5,922 nucleotides of DNA, taken from the NCBI GenBank assembly GCA_002329395.1, contig DCTQ01000010.1:23556-29477 (forward strand), read 5' to 3'. Source of the DNA: Candidatus Avelusimicrobium alvi. GTDB lineage: Bacteria > Elusimicrobiota > Elusimicrobia > Elusimicrobiales > Elusimicrobiaceae. Positions 1 through 5,922 of this stretch are shown here, one piece after another (position 1 is the stretch's first letter; the number at the start of each line of letters is the position of its first letter). The notes under the pieces are model-generated. The model ran no database searches, was not told the DNA's origin, and saw nothing but the letters and a program-made list of their open reading frames with translations. The position numbers and the translations under genes are program-made.

Positions 1-48
1 CGCCACTTTGGCCGGTAAACCGTTCATGGTAATTTTATCTCTTCCCAT
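1..48 (-). CDS. N-terminus of a divergent gene, possibly plant-type dihydrodipicolinate reductase (dapB), cut by the window edge
   Basis: Read on the minus strand, an ATG at 48-46 opens 16 codons that run off the window and encode MGRDKITMNGLPAKVA. The start is supported by AAGGAA at 60-55, six bases upstream. A second in-frame ATG at 27-25 has no comparable ribosome binding site. The I-x-x-NG-x-P-x-K pattern resembles the nucleotide-binding start of plant-type dihydrodipicolinate reductase (DapB, lysine and diaminopimelate synthesis), where a motif like VNGxxGKMG is usual. Here an Ala replaces the second Gly of that pattern. Sixteen residues are too few to name the gene: the presence of a gene start is likely, the identity is a guess. 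The gene is transcribed away from dnaA and shares the upstream gap with it. Confidence 0.6.
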   Translation of the reverse strand, partial: MGRDKITMNGLPAKVA

Positions 49-116
49 AGTATTTTCCTTATTAATAATTATTCCTATTAATATAGTATATAATATTTTC
101 CCCTCCAGGTTCTTTT

Positions 117-145
117 ATTATATGTTCGCATCCCCCCTTGTACAA
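117..145 (-). promoter_or_regulatory. Candidate sigma-70-type promoter of the divergent gene
   Basis: On the minus strand TTGTAC (145-140) lies exactly 17 bases before a perfect TATAAT (122-117). The -35 element matches TTGACA at only its first three bases, but the spacing is ideal and the -10 is perfect. Transcription would start near 110, giving a leader of about 60 bases before the ATG at 48. The -35 sits inside the 10-bp palindrome CTTGTACAAG (137-146), which could double as an operator. The spacer contains a run of six G on this strand. Confidence 0.45.
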
Positions 146-160
146 GCCTAAAAAGTAACT

Positions 161-174
161 AGTTTTTAAAAACT
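161..174. repeat. 14-bp perfect palindrome next to a DnaA box
   Basis: AGTTTTTAAAAACT is identical to its reverse complement. Its half-site AGTTTTT/AAAAACT recurs in the second palindrome at 207-223. The 14 bases AACTAGTTTTTAAA at 157-170 also recur at 211-225 with one inserted G. It is AT-rich enough to be an easily melted element or a binding site; which one cannot be told from sequence. Confidence 0.7.
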
Positions 175-182
175 GTGGATAA
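174..182 (-). promoter_or_regulatory. DnaA box upstream of dnaA (perfect)
   Basis: TGTGGATAA is the exact reverse complement of the consensus TTATCCACA. It is the only perfect box in the gap and abuts the palindrome at 161-174, sharing T174. A box in front of dnaA is the usual basis of DnaA autoregulation, and it may also contribute to origin function. Confidence 0.75.
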
Positions 183-206
183 CTTTGCAAAAGCAGGTTT
201 GTTTCG

Positions 207-223
207 TAAAAACTGAGTTTTTA
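207..223. repeat. 17-base palindrome sharing half-sites with 161-174
   Basis: The arms TAAAAACT (207-214) and AGTTTTTA (216-223) are perfect inverse complements around a single G at 215. The same 7-base half-site makes up the palindrome at 161-174, with the DnaA box lying between the two. Confidence 0.7.
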
Positions 224-231
224 AAGGACTA

Positions 232-275
232 AACGGTTTTTTGGGGTTAGGGTAGCCAAAAAATCCAAAACCGTT
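232..275. repeat. Inverted repeat with two competing pairings upstream of dnaA
   Basis: AACGGTTTT (232-240) is the perfect inverse complement of AAAACCGTT (267-275). TTTTTTGG (237-244) is the perfect inverse complement of CCAAAAAA (256-263). Bases 237-240 take part in both, so the full 9-bp and 8-bp stems cannot form together. A combined structure is possible with an outer 5-bp stem, an inner 8-bp stem and a one-sided bulge. It could be a leader RNA structure if transcription starts upstream, or a DNA-level element of the origin. Confidence 0.55.
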
Positions 276-387
276 AAATTACGCGTTTTAATTGGTTTAA
301 ACGCCATTTTTGCATTTTAATCCATTGACCTGGGGCTGAATAAGTGGTAATATTAAAGAAATCCTTATCTTTATATGGCGGCATTAT

Positions 388-396
388 TGTGGACAA
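388..396 (-). promoter_or_regulatory. Near-consensus DnaA box over the dnaA start codon
   Basis: TGTGGACAA differs from the perfect box complement TGTGGATAA by one base and overlaps the preferred GTG start at 389-391. It is embedded in the near-palindrome ATTGTGGACAAT (386-397). DnaA bound here could repress its own gene. A chance match in coding sequence is also possible. Confidence 0.4.
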
Positions 397-1759
397 TTTA
401 CAAGCTTATCCCCTGCTGGTTCCCATTTTTCAGGACATTGAAAATATTATAGGAAAAGATACATATGATATGTGGCTGCGCCCCGCACGCTTTTCGTACG
501 AGGGCACCGTCCTGACCATTTCGCTGCCCAACCAGTTCTGGGGCAAAACCATCCGCGAGCGGTACCAGCATATTATTACGGACGCTTTTTTAAAACATTT
601 GGGAGCGGAAATATCCGTCGTGTACGACGTTGCCGCGCAGGATCCCGCCCCGGCGGTCAGCTCCGCGCAGGACGTTATCCCCGCGCGCCCGGTTCCCGCC
701 GCCCCCGCGATAAAAAAGAATCCGTTTCCGTCGCGTTTGAATTCTTCGTACACGTTTGCGAATTTTATTGAATCGCCGTCCAACCGCTTCGCCTACAAAG
801 CCGCCGAAGCCGTGGTGCACAAACTGGGCAACCGCGAAAACAACCCGCTGGTGATTTATTCTTCCCCGGGCCTGGGCAAAACCCACCTGCTCCACGCCAT
901 CGGAAACCAAATTTTAAAAGACAATCCCAACGCCAAAGTATTGTATATGTCCGGCGAGGAATTTGTCAGCGAATACATTGAAGCGCTGCAAAATAAATCG
1001 TCCGAAAGCTTCCGCAAAAAATACCGTTCGCTGGACTGCTTTTTAATGGACGATATTCAATTCGTGGCCGGCAAAGCCGCCAGCGAAGTGGAATTTTTCT
1101 ACACGTTTAACGCCCTTTTTGAAAGCCGCAAGCAGATTGTGCTGTCTTCGGACCGCACGCCGCAGCAGCTGGATTTGGACGAACGTCTTTCCTCGCGTCT
1201 GCTGTCCGGCATTATCGCCGAAGTCAAGCGGCCCAGCCTGGAAACCCGCATCGCGATTCTGCGCCAAAAACGCGAATCCATCAATTTTGACATCGGCGAC
1301 GACGTACTCTCTTTTATCGCCGAAGGCATACAAACCAATATCCGCGAGCTGGAAGGCTCCCTGTTCCGTTTGGTGGCCTACTGTGGAATGCACGGCGTAA
1401 CGCCCACCATCGCTATCGCCAAAGAGCTGCTGGCCGATATTCTGGTGAGCGAAACCGATTTATCCATTAACGTAAATTCCATCAAAAAAGTCGTCGGCAA
1501 ACATTTTAATATTAAGATGGAAGATTTTAATTCCAAGCGCAAAACACAGTCCATCGCGTGGCCGCGCCAGATAGCGATGTTTCTGGCCACGGAACTGACG
1601 GACCTGTCTTTGCCGGAAATCGGGCGGGAATTCAACCGCGACCACAGCACCGTCGTGCACGCGCGCGACGTAGTAAAAGAAAAAGTGGCGGCGGACCCGT
1701 TCTTTGCGGCCGAAATCAACCAGGTTATCTTGGATATTAAGGCTGTGGATAAAAAGTAA
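389..1759 (+). CDS. dnaA: Chromosomal replication initiator protein DnaA
   Basis: DnaA is a cytoplasmic AAA+ ATPase that binds DnaA boxes and opens the origin. I prefer the GTG at 389 (456 aa; numbering here follows it). It places the family Trp of domain I (MWLRP) at residue 29, close to E. coli Trp25, and has GGCGG seven bases upstream. The frame is open to a GTG at 344 directly after a stop codon, which would add 15 residues unlike the family. Domain I covers about 1-80. A short Ala/Pro-rich linker spans about 83-110. The AAA+ core has Walker A SSPGLGKT (158-165), Walker B LMDDIQF (219-225), sensor I around 250-258, box VII with R266 and R270 (Arg finger), and sensor II R319. Domain IV (about 357-456) ends with the helix-turn-helix signature NRDHSTV (416-422). 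Oddities: Ser replaces the first P-loop Gly, the loop before RDH is one residue short, and Lys385 stands at the position of E. coli Arg399. The frame is intact and length is normal. Confidence 0.97.
   Translation: MDNLQAYPLLVPIFQDIENIIGKDTYDMWLRPARFSYEGTVLTISLPNQFWGKTIRERYQHIITDAFLKHLGAEISVVYDVAAQDPAPAVSSAQDVIPARPVPAAPAIKKNPFPSRLNSSYTFANFIESPSNRFAYKAAEAVVHKLGNRENNPLVIYSSPGLGKTHLLHAIGNQILKDNPNAKVLYMSGEEFVSEYIEALQNKSSESFRKKYRSLDCFLMDDIQFVAGKAASEVEFFYTFNALFESRKQIVLSSDRTPQQLDLDERLSSRLLSGIIAEVKRPSLETRIAILRQKRESINFDIGDDVLSFIAEGIQTNIRELEGSLFRLVAYCGMHGVTPTIAIAKELLADILVSETDLSINVNSIKKVVGKHFNIKMEDFNSKRKTQSIAWPRQIAMFLATELTDLSLPEIGREFNRDHSTVVHARDVVKEKVAADPFFAAEINQVILDIKAVDKK
1744..1752 (-). promoter_or_regulatory. 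DnaA box (perfect) in the last dnaA codons
   Basis: TGTGGATAA is the exact complement of TTATCCACA. It overlaps the codons for the C-terminal Ala-Val-Asp-Lys of DnaA and begins the box cluster that continues into the intergenic gap. Confidence 0.7.
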
Positions 1760-1764
1760 AAAAC

Positions 1765-1773
1765 GGTGGATAA
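1765..1773 (-). promoter_or_regulatory. DnaA box, one mismatch
   Basis: GGTGGATAA differs from the perfect reverse box at the first base only. The 8-mer CGGTGGAT that contains it recurs 50 bases downstream at 1814-1821. Confidence 0.5.
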
Positions 1774-1814
1774 GCAGTTTATAAAACCCCAAAACGGCGG
1801 GTAACATTTTTGGC

Positions 1815-1832
1815 GGTGGATGATGTGGACAA
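1815..1832 (-). promoter_or_regulatory. Two directly abutting weak DnaA boxes
   Basis: GGTGGATGA (1815-1823, two mismatches) is followed without a gap by TGTGGACAA (1824-1832, one mismatch), both in reverse orientation. Tandem weak boxes are typical places where ATP-DnaA assembles cooperatively, but the first one alone would not be convincing. Confidence 0.45.
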
Positions 1833-1842
1833 AACAAGCAGG

Positions 1843-1851
1843 TTATGCACA
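1843..1851 (+). promoter_or_regulatory. DnaA box matching TTATNCACA
   Basis: TTATGCACA fits the relaxed consensus TTATNCACA exactly. It is the first box of the cluster in forward orientation. Confidence 0.65.
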
Positions 1852-1885
1852 GCCAAGGCCTGCGGCCTGTATAGGGCAAATCACA

Positions 1886-1894
1886 CTATCCACA
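1886..1894 (+). promoter_or_regulatory. DnaA box, one mismatch, closest to dnaN
   Basis: CTATCCACA differs from the consensus at the first base only. It borders the AT-rich stretch leading into dnaN. Confidence 0.5.
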
Positions 1895-1927
1895 CCATAA
1901 ACAGGACATATTAATAGGGATTAAGAT

Positions 1928-3037
1928 ATGAAAATAAATATTACTAAAGCAACCTTTTTGGAAGGCATACAGATTGTGTCCGCGGGCGTATCGTCCCGGA
2001 CCACGCTGCCCATCCTGCACAACTTCCTGATGGAGGCGCACGGCAATAAGTTAAAACTCGTCCGCACCGATATGGAAATGGCCACCGTCCACTACGTCAA
2101 CGCCGAAGTGGAAGAAGAAGGCAGCATCACCGTCCCGATAAAAGAATTTTCCGACATCATCAAAAACCTTCCCGATGATAAAGAAATCAATCTCTACAGT
2201 GACGAAAACAACAAATTTCATATCAAATCCGGCAAAAGCAAATTTTGGGTGATTGGAACCCCCAAGTCGGAATATCCCGCCATCCCCGAAGTGGAACGCG
2301 CCAACAGCGTGTCCCTGGATCCGCTGGAGCTGCAGCAGATGATTGAACGCACCGCGTTTTCCGCCTCCACGCAGGAAACCCGCTATATTTTAAACGGTTT
2401 GCTGTGGAACAATACCGCGGACAAGTTTGAAATCGTCGCCACCGACGGCGGACGCCTGGCCGTGGCCACGCACGCGGCGCTGCCGGGAAGCAAAGAATTT
2501 AAAATCATCATCCCGACCAAAATTTTAAACGAAGTCTGCCGCTATATCGGCATCGCCAAACCCGGCAAAGACAGCAAAATTGAAGTAAACGTTTCGTCCA
2601 ACCAGGTCAGCTTTATGATGAACGAAACCACGTTTATTTCCCGCTTGATTGAAGGCAACTTCCCGAACTATAACCAGGTAATTCCGACGAAGAAAAACAT
2701 TTCGTTTGAGGTGTTTGACAAAGAACTTTTGGCCTCCACCCGCCGCGCCGCTTTGTGCGCCGGCGAGTTTGGAAGCGTGGTCAAATACAAACTGGAAAAC
2801 AACGCGTTGACGGTTTCTTCCAATTCGCAGAATATGGAATTTACCGACGAACTGCCCGTGGAATACACGCAGGAAGCGTTTGACGCGGCCTTCAACCCGC
2901 AATATATTATTGACGTACTGAAAAACATTTCTGCGGAGAAAGTGTCTTTCTCGTTTATCAACGCGTCTCAGCCGGTGCTGATTGAGCCCGTGGGCGACGC
3001 GACGTTCAAGTACGTCATTATGCCCGTGAGAGCGTAA
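1928..3037 (+). CDS. dnaN: DNA polymerase III beta sliding clamp DnaN
   Basis: The protein forms the dimeric ring around DNA that tethers DNA polymerase III and also binds other replication and repair proteins. It has 369 residues, close to the 366 of E. coli. The three clamp domains fit about 1-122, 128-250 and 255-369. Visible family motifs are PILHNFLM (28-35), the domain-2 segment TRYILNGLLW (151-160), ATDGGRLA (171-178), SRLIEGNFPNY (238-248) and the C-terminal YVIMPVRA (362-369). The last three contribute to the hydrophobic pocket for clamp-binding peptides. The ATG at 1928 has AGGGA at 1916-1920, seven bases upstream. The gap to dnaA carries DnaA boxes, so expression may respond to DnaA. 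The stop overlaps the start of the next gene by one base (TAATG). Frame and length are intact. Confidence 0.98.
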   Translation: MKINITKATFLEGIQIVSAGVSSRTTLPILHNFLMEAHGNKLKLVRTDMEMATVHYVNAEVEEEGSITVPIKEFSDIIKNLPDDKEINLYSDENNKFHIKSGKSKFWVIGTPKSEYPAIPEVERANSVSLDPLELQQMIERTAFSASTQETRYILNGLLWNNTADKFEIVATDGGRLAVATHAALPGSKEFKIIIPTKILNEVCRYIGIAKPGKDSKIEVNVSSNQVSFMMNETTFISRLIEGNFPNYNQVIPTKKNISFEVFDKELLASTRRAALCAGEFGSVVKYKLENNALTVSSNSQNMEFTDELPVEYTQEAFDAAFNPQYIIDVLKNISAEKVSFSFINASQPVLIEPVGDATFKYVIMPVRA

Positions 3038-3333
3038 TGAAGTTTGGCCAAAAACCCAGAAAAGAATGGCGCTCCAGCCAGGAATTGGACCGCAGTTATA
3101 ATCCGCTGAACCGACGGCTGAACCGCCTGATGATTTTGGACCACGTCTGGAATCAGCTGGTGGGAAACAAAAACCGGTTTTGGGTGCTCAAGGCCGTTAA
3201 AGAAGATACGCTTTACGTGCAGGTAAAAATTTCGGTGGCGCGGAACGAACTGATCGCGCGCCGCCGCCAGCTGATTACGGAACTTAATAAACATTTTGAC
3301 GAGCCGTGGATCGGCAAAATAGAAATTCAGTAG
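3037..3333 (+). CDS. dciA: DUF721/DciA-family protein, probable replicative helicase loader/operator
   Basis: This 98-residue cytoplasmic protein fits the DUF721 (DciA) family. DciA proteins bind the replicative helicase DnaB and are thought to do the job that DnaC or DnaI do in other bacteria. The family pattern is seen as VWNQLVG (37-43), TLYVQV (58-63), then a helical stretch with NEL (70-72) and LITELNKHF (79-87), ending in WIGKIEIQ. The N-terminal 35 residues are basic and probably flexible. It is shorter than many DciA proteins and consists of little more than the core. The ATG at 3037 overlaps the dnaN stop (TAATG), suggesting translational coupling; its own ribosome binding site is weak (GAGAG). 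In many bacteria recF lies between dnaN and this gene; here recF is absent from the cluster. Family assignment comes from the pattern, so the function is inferred. Confidence 0.78.
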   Translation: MKFGQKPRKEWRSSQELDRSYNPLNRRLNRLMILDHVWNQLVGNKNRFWVLKAVKEDTLYVQVKISVARNELIARRRQLITELNKHFDEPWIGKIEIQ

Positions 3334-3360
3334 TTTTGCATTTTTTGAAGTATTTTCACT

Positions 3361-3366
3361 AAGGAG
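3361..3366 (+). promoter_or_regulatory. Strong Shine-Dalgarno of gyrB
   Basis: AAGGAG lies six bases before the gyrB ATG at 3373 and fixes that start. The 39-base gap after the dciA stop is T-rich and holds no hairpin or convincing promoter, so gyrB is probably read through from dnaN-dciA. Confidence 0.85.
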
Positions 3367-3372
3367 TTTTGA

Positions 3373-5844
<2,472 letters not shown>

Positions 5845-5848
5845 CCCA

Positions 5849-5882
5849 CCGCGCCCGGGGCGTTTAACCAACCCCGGCGCGG
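5849..5882 (+). other. GC-rich hairpin between gyrB and the next gene
   Basis: CCGCGCCCGGGG (5849-5860) pairs with CCCCGGCGCGG (5872-5882) over 11 base pairs with one bulged C, around an 11-base loop. No T-run follows (the next bases are AAACGATTTATCC), so it is not a typical intrinsic terminator. It may be an mRNA-stabilising or processing hairpin, or a weak attenuator, between gyrB and the presumed gyrA. Confidence 0.55.
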
Positions 5883-5914
5883 AAACGATTTATCCGTATC
5901 AGGAGATATTTTTA

Positions 5915-5922
5915 ATGAGCGA
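5915..5922 (+). CDS. gyrA: Start of the next gene, presumably gyrA, cut by the window edge
   Basis: An ATG at 5915-5917 follows AGGAG (5901-5905) with a spacing of nine bases. Only Met-Ser and two bases of a codon starting GA (Asp or Glu) are present. The position directly after gyrB and the beginning Met-Ser-Asp/Glu fit DNA gyrase subunit A, which often follows gyrB near the origin. The start is well supported; the name is inferred from context only. Confidence 0.5.

Larger units (their letters stand above)
49..388. other. AT-rich divergent intergenic region upstream of dnaA
   Basis: This gap holds no gene. It contains the ribosome binding site and probable promoter of the divergent gene, a perfect DnaA box at 174-182, two AT-rich palindromes (161-174 and 207-223), and an inverted repeat with two alternative pairings (232-275). 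A very AT-rich block lies at 61-100. Genes point outward from this gap on both sides, as is common at origins. It could be part of a bipartite origin or only the autoregulated dnaA promoter region. The right end (344-388) is an open extension of the dnaA frame that I regard as probably untranslated. No convincing forward -35/-10 pair for dnaA was found. Confidence 0.6.
1744..1927. other. Candidate origin of replication (oriC) in the dnaA-dnaN gap
   Basis: The last codons of dnaA and the 168-base gap to dnaN hold six DnaA-box-like 9-mers. Those at 1744 and 1843 are perfect to TTATNCACA; those at 1765, 1824 and 1886 have one mismatch, and that at 1815 has two. The four left ones lie in reverse and the two right ones in forward orientation, so the array diverges about 1833-1842. 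A short GC-rich inverted repeat, AGGCC-TGC-GGCCT (1856-1868), sits among them. AT-rich sequence from 1895 into the start of dnaN (about 1950) follows the last box and could be the unwinding element. This position is a common oriC site in bacteria. The boxes could instead only regulate dnaN. No terminator with a T-run and no clear promoter are visible. Confidence 0.6.

Noticed and set aside
292..321. TTGGTT-18-TTTAAT as a dnaA promoter
   Set aside because: The -35 matches at only three bases and such pairs are expected by chance in AT-rich sequence. TTGCAA-16-TAAAAA at 185-212 is equally weak.
375..377. ATG after TTAT as a possible dnaA start
   Set aside because: It is out of frame with dnaA.
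344..388. 15-codon N-terminal extension of dnaA from GTG 344
   Set aside because: It begins directly after an in-frame TAA, has only a weak GGGG upstream, and its residues do not fit DnaA domain I. It is kept as an alternative in the dnaA entry.
1856..1868. AGGCC-TGC-GGCCT inverted repeat as a dnaA terminator
   Set aside because: The stem is only five base pairs and no T-run follows.
1460..1879. Open frame of 139 codons on the minus strand across the dnaA end and the box cluster
   Set aside because: Most of it is the complement of conserved dnaA domain IV, with no family pattern and no good ribosome binding site seen.
1909..1914. TATTAA as a -10 element for dnaN
   Set aside because: Transcription would start downstream of the ribosome binding site at 1916-1920, and there is no -35.
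5890..5898. TTATCCGTA as a DnaA box before the presumed gyrA
   Set aside because: It has two mismatches in the conserved CACA part and no neighbouring boxes.

Overview
This is a chromosomal replication-origin neighbourhood of a bacterium, with four complete genes on the + strand in the order dnaA, dnaN, dciA-like (DUF721), gyrB. A few bases of a divergent gene lie at the left edge. At the right edge are the first codons of what is probably gyrA. Nothing in the window looks mobile, viral or horizontally acquired. No tRNA, rRNA, CRISPR array or insertion sequence was seen.

Organism: the coding regions use many codons ending in C or G, while the gaps around dnaA are AT-rich. GyrB is the long form with the roughly 200-residue TOPRIM-domain insert known from E. 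coli, which argues against a typical Firmicute or actinobacterium. There is no recF between dnaN and gyrB, and a small DciA-like gene sits there instead. Together with the wording of DnaA and of the divergent N-terminus, this makes me lean weakly towards Elusimicrobiota (gut-type) or another deep Gram-negative phylum. This rests on recall only; a GyrB or DnaN tree would settle it.

Layout: 1-48 is the start of a divergent - strand gene, possibly plant-type dapB, with a good Shine-Dalgarno and a promoter candidate at 117-145. From 49 to 388 is an AT-rich regulatory gap with one perfect DnaA box, two AT-rich palindromes and a complex inverted repeat. dnaA follows; I prefer the GTG at 389 over the longer frame from 344. 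The 168-base dnaA-dnaN gap, with the last codons of dnaA, holds two perfect and four near-consensus DnaA boxes and is the best oriC candidate here. dnaN and the dciA-like gene overlap by one base (TAATG). gyrB follows 39 bases later behind a perfect AAGGAG. A GC-rich hairpin lies between gyrB and the presumed gyrA.

How the genes work together: DnaA binds the boxes and opens the origin. DciA-family proteins help deliver or control the DnaB helicase. DnaN is the sliding clamp of the polymerase, and gyrase (GyrB with GyrA) removes the positive supercoils that form ahead of the forks. The system is ordinary core replication machinery. The points that stand out are detailed sequence deviations: a Ser in place of the first P-loop Gly of DnaA, two changes in the DnaA DNA-binding domain, Lys at the coumarin-contact Arg of GyrB, and the arrangement of DnaA boxes and palindromes around dnaA. 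I see no clear evidence of a wholly undescribed system.
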